Shown piece after piece: positions 1 through 10,868 of a stretch of DNA of 64,000 bases. Source of the stretch: Ustilaginoidea virens (lineage: Eukaryota > Ascomycota > Sordariomycetes > Hypocreales > Clavicipitaceae). Every line of letters starts with the position of its first letter. Position 1 is the first letter of the stretch. The notes beneath the pieces were generated by a model. The model was not told the DNA's origin. It saw only the letters and a program-made list of their open reading frames with translations, and made no database searches. The stretch covers positions 744,001 to 808,000 of the forward strand of contig NC_057320.1 of the NCBI RefSeq assembly GCF_000687475.1. The letters run 5' to 3'. The translations under genes were made by a program, and so were the position numbers.

Positions 1-177
1 AAATCCTATAGTAGCCTACTAGGCTACTGGCCTTATGCCCTACTGGCCTACTAACCTTCTGGCCCTTATACCGCCTCTTGGACTTATGGTAGTATTACCT
101 TAGGCCTTTGCCTTTTACCTTAAGGATTTTCAGTGGATTATTTACTGTATATCAAGTAAGGTAGGCCTTGTTGAAAA

Positions 178-345
178 GGTGTGGCATTGCTAAATTAGCG
201 TGATTGCCTACTAGCGTGGTGGCGGCCTACTAGTGTGGTGTGGCATTGCTAAATTAGCGTGGTAGCCTACTAGCGTGGTGGCTAGTCCACTAGCGTGGTG
301 GCTAGTTACTAGTGTGGTGACTAGTTATTAGTGCGGTGGTTAGGG
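178..345. repeat. Short degenerate tandem repeats (59-base shift)
   Basis: The string GTGTGGCATTGCTAAATTAG occurs near 179 and again 59 bases later. It is followed by several copies of a CTAGYGTGGTGGC-type unit (around 211, 229, 270, 291, 312). The copies are degenerate, consistent with RIP decay of an older tandem array. Confidence 0.6.
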
Positions 346-2871
346 TGGTTGGAAAGGCTGGATATAGTGGGGCTGCTGACGTATTATATACGTGGCATAG
401 CGAGTATTACGGGGAGCCTTCTTACTGGCTACCTTGGATGCCTGGGCCAACCCCTCCTTCGTGTATATATAGGATAGCTTTTCCCCTTCTTTCTAGATAG
501 TAGAAGGGCAGCACAATCGAGTCTGTTAATGCACTATATGCCTCTTAACTCCCACCTTCCCTGCGTTTCTGGTTATCTTATATTTGCCTTGCCTTTACAC
601 TTGCCCTGCTTTATAGCACTTGTATAGTCTTAGGATTTGGTGAAAAATCTAGTATTTATACTAAGATTAGTTCACAGGTCGCAGACAGTCTTGTGCCATC
701 TAGCTAGCTAGTAAGGCTCTGCTTTTATAGTGACCTTGAGAATTGCAATAGATTCTATTATTAATACTATTAATATAGGCTAAATCGGCGTTAAGGGGGT
801 CCGTATCGTTAGGGGCATTAATACCGGTTGTGGGATTAACTGTATCTACGATCTGTAAATAACGCCATATTATTAGCGATATCAATATCTTTAATATCCT
901 GATATTGCTAAGGCTGTTGTTAAAGGAAATAATACTATTGAGTTATATAGGTAGTCTTATAGATAGAAAGGGATTGCCATAGGTTAGCGGCGAGGCCTTC
1001 GAATATAGGGGCATATCGATATAGCGCCTGGCTATACTTAAGGGTATCCCTTATAGCGTTAAGGACTTATCGGTAAAGTTCTATATCAGCTATAAAGGGG
1101 GGAAAAAGACTACGATATAGGCATTAAAGTTCTTCCAATAGGATATTAAGGCATTCTAGCTTTAACTTATTGGGATATTTCGCGATAATTGATTAGAGTG
1201 TTATTCTATTCTAATAGTGTAAATAGAATTGCTTTATACTCTTATTTTCGAAATGGCTCTTAACTTTACGGACTATATCGTTAAAAGTGAGGGTATCGCG
1301 AATGCATTTAATATTATTAAAGTAATAGGTCTTAGTATCGCCGATTAGTATGATTTGGAAAGCTCTAGCGAATATATAATCGGGTAATCCTAGCAGGCGA
1401 TATTTGCTCTTAAAAGAGATAACTTTTAGTACGATAAAGTCATCTATTTTGCCGCTATATCTATCCTCTATACGATAGCTATATAAGAGGTCAGATATCT
1501 TCTTCGATATATTATTAAATCCGGTTTAGGAATAATCTTCTTAGTTAAACCTGGCCTTTGCGTAGGCTTTTCGGGTGTGATCTTAGGGGTATTCCGGAGG
1601 GTATTCTAAAACGGCTTATCGGTTGCCTTACGGTAGGCTAGCGGGATCTCTAGCTAGGTTATCCTATAACCTGGGTCAGTCCGGGTTTATCGATACTCCT
1701 ATTAAAGCCGTCTATTCATCGGCCTAAGTAGGCCGATATTAATGGGAAGGGCCAGGTGCCGTGCCTATTTTTGGCATTGTCGGATAAGGCATTTAGGCCT
1801 GATATTTGGTATTACGGGCGGCGGCGTTGGCTTAGTGGGTATTATTATTGGGGTCCTCTATTAAAGGAAGCATATTATCGGGGCCTATAACCCAAGCTCT
1901 ATTAGGTATACTATAACCTCAAGGGGCATTAAAATAGCCGCCTCGGCTAGCCCGGCTAAAGGTATAACCTCTAGGGTGTAATATTTAATCAATCGGGCTA
2001 TAGTCTTCGTCGGCTATTATATATTATTATTAATGATACCGGGAGCTTTCCCCTGTTTCGAATAGCGGCCTATTATAAATAGGCGTCTTCCCTTTAGGTT
2101 ATTAGGACCGGCCCTTTTCTTCTTCGGTAGGGGCAGGGGTAAAAGGCTTTTTCGATATAGAGGGGGGAATAATAGGTTATTATAACTATGATCGGGCTAC
2201 TATTAGTATTGTGAAGTCCCTTATTGAGGCTTATAATGATTTTCTTAAGGGCCTTACTGTGGTAGGTACTCGTGATGAATTCCGTAAGCCTATAACTTCC
2301 TCGTCGAAATTGCCGATAGGTACTAATGCTTCCCTATAAGGGTTGAGTCGTAATCGGAATATCTTACGGCCTAGCTGACGGTCGATCTCTTCTTAAGGCC
2401 ATTTAGGGTTTTATTATTATTGAAGGCATTCTATTAAGGTAGGTATTGTAATAGAGCCTAATGCTCCAATATACACGCTATGGTCCCATAGGTATATGTG
2501 GAATTCGCGTAGGAATAGAGGGTTAACGCGGTTGAATAGCTATTCATCCCATTCACTACAGTCTTTATAAAACAGTTCCTATAGGTCATCATCAATTATA
2601 TAATCTTTCTCATAAGTATAGATTAAGAAGGCCAGGCGGTTATATAATGCCACAGTGGTGGCATCAGGGGTAATTGGCTCTATCGCAGTGGCCCAATTGT
2701 CATCGAGTAAGGGGGCAAATCGCTATAACCTTTCGGGCAGTACCGGTTATAATATTAATGATCGTAATCGTGCTATAGTATTAAGAGGAGGGGGGGATAT
2801 ATTGCAAAGAGTGCAAGAGGGCTTTTATCCGTAGGGGTATCTATAGGGATAAAAGGAAGAAATAAAGGGGT

Positions 2872-3106
2872 TAGTTAGCAAGATAACCGTTCAACGGAAT
2901 AAGTTATTTGCCTCCTATAGTAAGCAGGTGACCGTTCAACAGAATAGGTCAGCCGCCTCCTATATATACTAAAGGTATCTTCAAAGATCGTAATAGTTAG
3001 TATATTTTCTTCCTTCGTAATAGATAGAGGTAGAAGAGGTCTACATCGTTCTTCTAATTAGTTAGCAGCATAACCATTCAATGGAATAGGTTATCTGCCT
3101 TCCTAA
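2872..3106. repeat. Three copies of a ~46-base repeat
   Basis: Three related units begin near 2872, 2920 and 3060. Each carries the core ACCRTTCAAYRGAATARG followed by a GCCTCCTA-like end. The first two are adjacent and the third is about 140 bases away. They differ mainly at C/T and G/A positions, as expected if RIP mutated an originally identical set. Confidence 0.55.
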
Positions 3107-3366
3107 TTAGCACGATTTGCAATAGAAATCGTCTCTTCGAGAGTAATCTTACTGATCTATAATGCACCATTCTTTGCGGGATATAATCCTGTGAGTGGTG
3201 GTTATCACTACTAATCAGTGTTGATATAAACTCGGGGTACCCAGTTATACGTAGGGTCGCGCGCGTGGTATTAAGTACCGTAAGGTCACCGGTCAAAGGT
3301 ATAATTACTTCTTTGATTATGACTGACTAACTAAGAGGAAAGAAAGGAAGCAAAAGAGGGTAATTA

Positions 3367-3545
3367 CACGATGTGGCCTTTTTGTGCGTGTGCTATTGTC
3401 ACGTGCATCGGCGCAGTCGGGCCGGGCTGCCCGCATGCCCTACCGGGCTTAGGGGTAAAGGGGCAAAAGTGGCCACATCGTGCGCAGCAGTGTGCGCGGC
3501 ACATCCGTCGCAATGTGCCCAATTGGGCACCTTGCGACAGCGATT
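3367..3545. repeat. GC-rich palindromic island (MITE-like?)
   Basis: A block of about 180 GC-rich bases lies inside AT-rich DNA. A perfect 10-base inverted repeat, CGATGTGGCC at 3369-3378 and its complement at 3471-3480, brackets 112 bases. Next to it, 3507-3538 is a 32-base near-perfect palindrome centred on CCCAATTGGG with two mismatched positions. Stem-loop potential of this kind fits a small non-autonomous DNA element or a transposon terminus, but no target-site duplication was recognised. Short reading frames through it exist on both strands and look like artefacts of base composition. Confidence 0.5.
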
Positions 3546-4702
3546 CCGACACTTACGTAAGAACCTAATAAAACAGCAGAGAAAGTACTTCTCCCTATAT
3601 TTTCTAAAGAAAGTAACTTCTTTAATTTCATTTACTAGGTACCCCTATCTAAGAACCTAGTAAAATATCAAAGAAAGTACTTCTCTATATAGTTTTCTAT
3701 ATAAAGTGACCTGACCCACTACTCCCTAATAAACCAATTATATTAAGAGTATAGCCCACAGCAATGGTCAGGTCAGTTAAGTTATTACGGGGGGGTCGGA
3801 TGACAAGGGGGGGACACAGGTCGGTTGACCTGTACCCTCAGGCACAGTGGGGGGGGGGGTTGGATGCTGCTGGCCTCTGGGTTCGTGGCCGAGACTAGCA
3901 CTGAGAGAGACATGGAGCTTGCTAGCCGAGTTCGCAGCCCGCAGCCCGCAGCTGGCAATTTGCGGACGTAAAGGTTGACCCCTTTATGCAGACCCCTTTA
4001 TGCAAACCCCACCCTAAACCCCACCCCACCAGCTTTTGCAATGAATGGCACGGGATTCGGATTCCCGTCAATGACTGACTCCTCAGTCTTTATTAATCCG
4101 AGCTGTGTACTCCGTAGCTTTTCCACTGTCCACTCACAGCAGACAGCGACGCGCCCCGCCCCGCCTTGGCCGGATTTGGCGCCGCCCCCCGTGCATCCAT
4201 CATCTTAGCTCCCAGTCCAGTCAAACTCGCTGGGGCCTGGCAGCTTGCGAAATATACATCATACTTAAATATTGTCCCAGCCATCAACTGGCTTGCTTTG
4301 GGCGTTGCGGGCCACCCCGTCCGTGGTGCATACCATACGCTGCATGTTTTTTCCAGGGTCCAAGACAATAATAACAATTACAATAAGCAGCACGCCGTCT
4401 GATGACATGGCATGTCCATCGGACCCTCCCCCCCCTGCTGGCGAGGCACATCAGTTTACAGTTTGCGGGTTGCCCGTCTCACGAATCAGTCCGCAGTCTA
4501 GACTGCCGATGGACAACGTCGCCGCAAGCACGCGCGCTACGTGCCTGCGACAGTCGGGCCGTGCCATCGACAGGCAGCGTGGTCCAGAGGCTGAGCAGCG
4601 CTGAGAAAGAGCGGCGATTACGCCAAATGCTCGGGCACGCATTGCGCAGCGGGTGCGGCAGGACGTCTCCGCCGGCTCGTTGATCAGGAACGCAGCTCTG
4701 TG

Positions 4703-4805
4703 CTTTTTCTTTTTCTTCTTTTTCTTTTTCTTTTTCTTTTTCTTTTTCTTTTTCTTTTTCTTTTTCTTTTTCTTTTTCTTTTTCTTTTTCTTCCCCCCCC
4801 CCCCC
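4703..4805. repeat. (CTTTTT)n microsatellite followed by poly-C
   Basis: About 88 bases of CTTTTT hexamers are followed without spacing by 13 consecutive C. A pure pyrimidine strand of about 100 bases could adopt an unusual structure, but no function is evident. Confidence 0.85.
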
Positions 4806-5373
4806 TTCTTCTCCAAGTTCTCCTTGTAGCGTGCTATACGCGCCCGTCTTGTCTTGGTCGCCTAAAAAGCTCGAGCTGCCGATTCTCCCTTCCCCCTTTG
4901 GCGGCCCCGGAAAAAGGACCACAGACTGACTCTGCGGATGACTCCGTACAAGAACAAACATGCCATGATGACGTCATTCTCGGGTTGTAGGAAAGCCTTC
5001 AGCCCCGGTCTGGACCAGATCACCAGGGAAATCGGCGAGCGAGCGGAGGCAAGCAGGAGGAGCGTAGCTTCCCGCGCTCCCCTCTTTCCGTCTTTCCAAC
5101 GAACCCAACCAACAATTAAATTAGTTGCTTTCACTGACAGTGAGGCTATGCTGCGGCGACGCTATAATCAGCCTCGACATGGCTGGTTTCAAGTCCCGAT
5201 TCGGTCGGCCATCAGTCATGAAAACCGCGATATACCGCCATGTTTTACTTTGCCAGGAATCCTACCGCCCCTGCGTTTTTTCTTTTCTTGGTTCAATAAA
5301 AATATTACTTCAACTCGTGAGCTATCTCGAGCACCCCCATGCCGCCTTTCCCTGCGCCCAGCATGTCGATGGA

Positions 5374-5449
5374 GAAAAAAAAAGAAAAAAAAAAGAAAAG
5401 AAAAGAAAAGAAAAGAAAAGAAAAGAAAAGAAAAGAAAAGAAAAGAAAA
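5374..5449. repeat. (GAAAA)n microsatellite
   Basis: A purine-only tract of GAAAA pentamers, starting with longer A runs. It lies downstream of the gene ending at 5560 on the minus strand. Confidence 0.85.
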
Positions 5450-5559
5450 AGGCCGGCTAGCGTGGGACCAGACGAGCATCTTTCCACAACCACCCAGTCT
5501 CTGTCTCTGCCTGGCATCCAACGCCTCCCAGCTTGGACTGTGGCGGTTCGAATGCATCA

Positions 5560-6459
5560 TCACAAGCCACCAGACGCCGAAAACCCAAATGCTAGCGCGA
5601 GCTGTCTAGCATAAATCTTCACCGGCCCAGGCGGGCAATCGAAACACGACCAGGCCCGCGCCCAGCCCTTGTGGCCAGCCGTGTCCTGGAAGTAGCCGTT
5701 TGGAGCAGGGCCACCTTGGTGATACGATTCCATTTGTACATGGTAGCTTACAGTTGTCTGCGCCATGCTTTGGACATAGTACGTCCCGCCGTACCCGGTG
5801 TTTCCGACTGCGCTGTTCCTTGCCGCCGGCCTGTCGACCATCGCTCTGGTCTCGCAAAACGGCCAGGAGACTAGTGCGCCTCTGTAGTTGTATCCGTAAA
5901 AATACTTGCATTCCTGGCCCTCGGGACACGGGAGCAGCTTGAGCTGGTTGCTGTCGTCAAACCGTCTCATATCGCATCCGAAGAGTCTAACGTTGCTACT
6001 GTCAAGGCATTTTCCGCCCACGGCACGGTGGAAGACTGAAACATCCGTACGGCAATGATTGTGCAGCTCCTCGATCATGCTGTTGATCAGGTCGCTATTT
6101 CGGTGCTCCTCTTCCAGAGGCACGCGCTTGTGGACCGACCGACCGGGACTCGCTTGCTCTCGCCGGCGGCTTACTTCTGCGAGGAACTCGTCGCGAGAGA
6201 GGTCCACGCGGAAGTCGGGGCGACGCAGCGAACCGCCACTTGCTGCGTGGCGCGGGGCGACAGGTGCGGGCTTGATGCCGATGCCGATGCCGTGCGCGAG
6301 ACCCAGAAAGGCCGCCACGAGCAGCAAGCGGAGCAGCGGGAAGATGTTGGGTTGCAAAGATGCCGGGGAAGGGGAGAAGCAAAGGACCACCCTGAGGGTT
6401 TTGATCAAAGGCACCGTAGCACGAAGGACTGACTGTATATATACACAGACAAGATATTA
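5560..6459 (-). CDS. Secreted cysteine-containing protein, 5' end unresolved
   Basis: An open frame runs from 6459 to a stop at 5560. It begins with a strongly hydrophobic stretch (PLLRLLLVAAFLGLAHG, roughly codons 40-56 of the open frame) typical of a secretion signal. The mature part has eight cysteines (NHC, GKC, FGC, LPC, QEC, PFC, WSC, FDC), an even number that suits disulphide pairing outside the cell. No ATG lies in frame upstream of the signal segment; the first in-frame ATG is at 6076-6078, well inside. Either a short 5' exon is spliced on (a TATATATACAG acceptor lies at about 6433-6440) or the gene has lost its start. Upstream is a TA-rich microsatellite and a 39-base T run, which could have disrupted the 5' end. 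I do not recognise the family. An effector-like or cell-wall role is only a guess. Confidence 0.5.
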
Positions 6460-6598
6460 ATATATATACACACACAGTACACTAATATATATGCACACAC
6501 AATTTATTAATACATATATCTATATATATATTAATATTATTAATACATATATCTATATATATATTAATATATATATTGTGTTCCCAGCAACGTCGAGT

Positions 6599-6640
<42 letters not shown>

Positions 6641-7371
6641 AATGCGCAGCATGCGGCCTCAAAAATACACATGACAGGAAAGCTGCGGCAAGGAATCCGC
6701 ATATAGTTAAGTTTTGAGCATGACAGAACGGACTCCGAGCAAGCAGGTAAAAGCGGGAAGCCGGTTCAACAACCACCGTCGGGCAGCGGTTGATGGCAAG
6801 AAAAGGTTCTGCCTGATTTGCAGGCGCCCGTGTCCGCAAGCTCGCCGTTGCATGTCGGCAGGCGGCCATCGGCTGCGGGCGCAGACAGCGGCCCCGGCCC
6901 CGGCCCCGGCCCCGACCCCGGCACCTTGTCAATCTGCCGCGCGCGCACGGACTCCTGCGATTCAACGCTCCCGCGGGAGAAAGCCAGATGCCCGGCAACG
7001 GGGGGGGGGGGACGGGGGTCCCTGGGGGTTCTCTTACCGGTCAGCCCTCCGCAAGCAAAGCTTTCTTAGGTCGTCGTGCGGGAAGAAGGCTCCATCTCCC
7101 CCGTCACTAAGGCTGATTAGTAGTTTGGTATTGTATTACCTGCTGTTGATTGGGAAGAACTGCCACCTTGTTGCTGCGTGCTGCATTATCAAGGTAATGG
7201 TATCAAAGTACTCTATTGTTACAGCAAGAGAAAGAACGCCGAGGTTCTCTGCGGACGATTCAGACAACCCATCTTCACCGGGTAATCAGGTATGTAATCA
7301 CCGTAGAGCATGAATCTGCCAGCCCTCCAATCAAAACAGAACAAAACAAATCGCTCATTCAATGCGTGAAA
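6441..7371. other. Intergenic: TA microsatellite, poly-T, no gene seen
   Basis: Positions 6441-6590 are TATATA-rich with three near-copies of a TACATATATCTATATATATA-like unit. Positions 6600-6638 are about 39 consecutive T. A short (CCCCGG)-type repeat lies at 6890-6920. Frames through this block code low-complexity sequence and have no support. The 3' end of the BCS1-like gene abuts at 7372. Confidence 0.6.
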
Positions 7372-9273
7372 TCATGACGTCTCGTAGCCGGAATCTGATG
7401 CGCTCTTTTTGGGCTTCCCCGTCTTGGGACCACGACAAGATGCATCTCCTGCGCTGCCTTTTCTTTTAGGCTCTCCTTTCCAGTTCTCCTCGTTGTCGCC
7501 CTCCTCGGCCTTGTGTTTCCTGCTTGCCCTCTCTTCCGCTTGCTTATTCTTCTCATTGTCCTCATCTTGCTTCTTTTTCTTGCCCTCTTCCTCTTTTTCC
7601 TTTCTTCGTTTCTCCTCCTCCTCCGCCGCCCTCTCCTTCCTCTCCTGGCGCATCTGCGAAACCCAGGCCTCTACCGAGGCGACAGCGCCGTCCGGGTCAA
7701 GCTTATGCCTCAGCAAGAGCCCCTGTATCTCGGCAGGGCTGAACTCCAGATCAGGCATCTTGTCAGAAAACACCTTGGCCAATTCATCGACGCGCTGGCT
7801 GATTTGAGCGCGCTTTTTGGCGAGCCTTGCCTCGACCGCTTCTGCATCAGGTTTGCTTGCATCCTCCTTGGACGCCGCTTCGTTATCGTATGGGGTGTAT
7901 ATGGCGCGAAAGATGGATGCCGTCATGCTAGAGTCTGCGAGCCCAAAGGGGATGACCATGTCGATACGGCCGGGGCGAATGAGCGCCTTGTCCAGTTGCT
8001 CCATGTGATTGGTTGTCATGATGAGGATGCGGCCCTCTTGCGAGGCGACACCGTCGAGGATGTTGAGAAGGCCAGACAAAGAGACGCGGCCGGCGGGCGA
8101 AGCCCTGGTTCCATTCGTCTCTTTGGACCCCGCGGGGGGAGGGGGAGGCTCGGGGGCGGCTGGGGGAGCGGGAGGATCGTCCCGAGTGTGCGTCAAACCG
8201 GCGCTGTCAATGTCTTCCAGCAGGACGACACAGCGAGTGGGCAGCTCGTGAAACAGCGACGTCAAGTTTTCCTCGGTTGCAGCGCTGGAGCTGAGGCTCA
8301 TGATGTAGATCTTCATGCGAAAGTGTCCGGCGAGGGCAAGACTCAGGGAGCTCTTGCCGGTTCCGGGGGGGCCATACAGCAGGTATCCTCGTCGGTATGG
8401 GATACCACGGTTGGCATACCATCGACGGGTAACGGGATTCAAGTAATCGGCGGCATCGTCGATCAGGTCCTGCTTGATTTCTTCACTGAGGATCACGGTG
8501 GAGAATGGGCGATTCAGGCGCGACATGCACCGTTGCCAGTAGACTTCGGCGAGATTAGCGCGGTAGATAACCGTCTTTCGGTCGTCCTTCTTCATGTTCA
8601 TCTGACGGGCCTCCAGCAGCAGCTCCTTCAGGATCCGGGGACTTCTACCAAGACACGACATACGGAGCTCTTCCTTCTCGCACACGGTCCTGCCCGTGTG
8701 TACATCGCGGTTCTGGACACGTTCAAGGGTGAGTGGCCGCCTCTTGTACCAGAAGACGTGGGTTCCGAAGGACGGCGTATAATGCAAGGCCTGCTTGTTA
8801 TTGTTTGACTCCCCGGTTATGGCATTGATGTGGTCATCCACCTCTTCATCATCTTCGCCGTCGCTATCCGGGTAGCCGAGCAAGGACCTGCTGCGCGAGC
8901 TGATACTGACGTTGGCGACGAAGTGTCGAGAGTTGTGGGCAAACTTTTGCCGCGAGAGCCAAAACATGACCATGTCGTAAATTTCATCGTCAGCCCTGAT
9001 GGTGACACTTGAGATCCAGTAATCATTCAAGAATATCCATATTCGGTCTTTGATGTAGTTCCACGACACCGAGACGGCTACCATGGCTAGAAGGATGGGC
9101 ATGTAGGAGTTGATGTCGGCGCCCATGTATGCATTCACTGTCGACGTGACCATGGAATAGCCAGGGAAGAAGTAGTTGAGGAGGGCGAATTGAGGAGACG
9201 GTGAACCTGGAATGCCCGTTTCCGCAGGTGGCGTCGAGGGCGGTTGCTCCAGGGGCTGCCTGAAGAAATCCAT
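7372..9273 (-). CDS. BCS1-like AAA ATPase
   Basis: A 633-residue, apparently single-exon protein of the BCS1 branch of AAA ATPases. An N-terminal membrane segment (about residues 56-74, ILLAMVAVSVSW) is followed by a BCS1 N-terminal domain. The AAA module has Walker A GPPGTGKS (301-308), Walker B VVLLEDID (349-356), the sensor region LIMTTNHMEQLD (417-428) and the RPGRID arginine-finger motif (433-438). True BCS1 inserts the Rieske protein into mitochondrial complex III. This copy is longer than the usual ~450 residues: it has a proline-rich insertion between Walker B and the sensor, and a Lys/Glu coiled-coil-like tail from about 545. It is therefore probably one of the fungal BCS1-like paralogues rather than the Rieske chaperone. 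The start is the ATG at 9273. The open frame extends to 9366 but has no ATG there. It faces away from the next plus-strand gene across a long spacer. Confidence 0.9.
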   Translation of the reverse strand: MDFFRQPLEQPPSTPPAETGIPGSPSPQFALLNYFFPGYSMVTSTVNAYMGADINSYMPILLAMVAVSVSWNYIKDRIWIFLNDYWISSVTIRADDEIYDMVMFWLSRQKFAHNSRHFVANVSISSRSRSLLGYPDSDGEDDEEVDDHINAITGESNNNKQALHYTPSFGTHVFWYKRRPLTLERVQNRDVHTGRTVCEKEELRMSCLGRSPRILKELLLEARQMNMKKDDRKTVIYRANLAEVYWQRCMSRLNRPFSTVILSEEIKQDLIDDAADYLNPVTRRWYANRGIPYRRGYLLYGPPGTGKSSLSLALAGHFRMKIYIMSLSSSAATEENLTSLFHELPTRCVVLLEDIDSAGLTHTRDDPPAPPAAPEPPPPPAGSKETNGTRASPAGRVSLSGLLNILDGVASQEGRILIMTTNHMEQLDKALIRPGRIDMVIPFGLADSSMTASIFRAIYTPYDNEAASKEDASKPDAEAVEARLAKKRAQISQRVDELAKVFSDKMPDLEFSPAEIQGLLLRHKLDPDGAVASVEAWVSQMRQERKERAAEEEEKRRKEKEEEGKKKKQDEDNEKNKQAEERASRKHKAEEGDNEENWKGEPKRKGSAGDASCRGPKTGKPKKSASDSGYETS

Positions 9274-10868
9274 GACGAACGGATGGTGATGCGATGCGTT
9301 TGCGGAGGCAGTTTGATTTACGGGTGGGAAAAGATGCCGACGAAGAACTGGCGGCGAGACAGGCAAAACGCGGCGAGGATCTTGAAGCCTGTCTCAGCAG
9401 TGGCGAAGAAGGAAAAGTACATGTGCCAGATGGTGTTTGAGTCCAGGAGGGGGTCAATGATTGAAAGCCTCCTTTATACCTGGACGGGCATGGGCGAGGC
9501 GATGCCTCAGATCGAAGGCTTCGCTGCCCAGATTCGTAGCAAACATGGCAATCAGAATGCAAGTTCAAGACGTACCAGACTGCAGCTGTCAACTGGTTGG
9601 TTGGGCACACGAACAAAGCTGCATCAGCATCAGCATCAGCATCGTGCTGACTGCGGTGTTGATGGGTCGGCATGATGACTCGACTCTTTCGTTGTGGGGA
9701 CTGTCAATAGCGGGGTGGCGACTTGAGGCTCAGCCTTGGCCCGCACAGCCCAGCCCAGCCCTCGTCGGTCGTGACTGCCCACCTAAAATCCCGACTTTCT
9801 TCGTTCCCACGAACGCAATTGGGCCATGCGAGACATCACATATGCCATGTGTATTTTCTTGGCTCTCCAACTCTCCAGTGTAAAATTGACCTTTTACTTG
9901 TTTTTCTTTTTGTTTTTGTTTTGTTTTTGATTTATTTTGGGTGGTAGCGCAAACTTGCAAGGCGACTTGAGTCGGGGAAGGAGCTATCAGGGTTGCATCC
10001 TTGCTCCTGCCGCCAAGAATTCTCCCCTCAGGCAGGTGCCGGCCATAGGTACCTCGGTGCCTACCTCCTAAGTCCTGGCACACACAGATACGTATCAACG
10101 TCGGAAATGACGCTAAAGGTCAATACTCTCGAGGCCAGCCATCCATTTACTTCAACGTACCATGTAGTGCCGTTTCCTTGGGCACGCGGGCCTCACGGTT
10201 CGCCATTGACTCATCGCTCCTCCTCCTAACCTCCTGTCTCGGTCGGTCTGCCCTCAAAACTCTGCATTGAGTCTGCCTGATGCTCGATTCCCTGCGTGAA
10301 ACTCTTGTCACAATGACGTTTCAACCAGCATGCTCTCCAACCTGGATTATGCCTTATCAACCACCTAGGTACTGCATACTTTCTAGCACTGTCCTACATC
10401 GCTGGTCAGGTATAGAAAACGCCAGCTGCCTTACTCAGGACCCAGGTGCGTAACTCCTAGGCAGGTTGGCAAGGTCTGGTTGTTGTGACAGACCGCCTTT
10501 ATTTGGTGGCTTGGGGCCTGGTGAGTACCAGACATGTACCGTGCATCATCGCGGTGAAGCAAACAAATGGTGGTTAGGCCCCAGGTGGTGCCTGAAAAAT
10601 GATGTCATCTAGGAGCCTGTTGCTCTGTCCTGCAAACTGAGCTGCTGACATGACACCGGCAGCTAAGCCACGCCAGGACGCTCATGTCAGGAATGAAGAC
10701 GGATCATATCCACAGCGAGTCTGCATAGATATAGATGCCCGGCATCTATCCAACGTGGGATCCCCCTTAAGCCCCCTCACCAAAACTCCGGCGCGGTGTG
10801 GTCAACGCAACCGCGACATTGAACCCAGGTTTCCCTATACCGTGCCCATGGCTCAAATTTGGAAATTC
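9274..10868. other. Intergenic, no gene seen
   Basis: Upstream region of the BCS1-like gene. Frames across 9280-9675 on both strands have no ATG-plus-splice model and are best read as promoter or 5' leader. The rest has short palindromic motifs typical of the intergenic DNA here (AGGTACCT at 10047-10054, CTAGGTAC near 10365) and nothing else I can identify. Confidence 0.5.

Larger units (their letters stand above)
1..3366. mobile_element. RIP-degraded repeat relic, AT-rich, no intact gene
   Basis: The sequence is strongly AT-rich and TpA-rich, in sharp contrast with the GC-rich DNA that follows, and every frame is broken by frequent stops; no reading frame of useful length survives. C-to-T and G-to-A decay that leaves TA-rich DNA is the known signature of repeat-induced point mutation, a premeiotic genome defence of filamentous ascomycetes acting on duplicated DNA. 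I therefore infer a dead transposon or other dispersed repeat. I could not recognise a reverse transcriptase, integrase or transposase, so the class is unknown. Short internal repeats survive near 178-345 and 2872-3106. No tRNA, terminal repeat pair or telomere repeat was seen. Confidence 0.7.
3546..5559. other. Intergenic DNA with simple repeats, no gene seen
   Basis: This is a transition from the AT-rich block to normal composition. It holds poly-G runs near 3787-3862, a (CTTTTT)n tract at about 4703-4790 directly followed by 13 C residues (4793-4805), and a (GAAAA)n tract at about 5374-5449. Apparent long frames here are poly-Lys, poly-Phe or poly-Leu translations of these tracts. I see no splice-supported coding model. 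Confidence 0.6.

Noticed and set aside
4451..4961. Long minus-strand frames of 120-160 codons
   Set aside because: They are poly-Lys and Lys-Glu translations of the (CTTTTT)n tract with no ATG context or homology.
5550..5575. Possible tRNA T-arm (GGTTCGAAT)
   Set aside because: The flanks do not fold into acceptor and anticodon stems and no matching box A lies at the right distance. No convincing tRNA was found anywhere in the window.
7513..8808. 431-codon plus-strand frame
   Set aside because: It is the antisense shadow of the BCS1-like gene, which has clear Walker and arginine-finger motifs.
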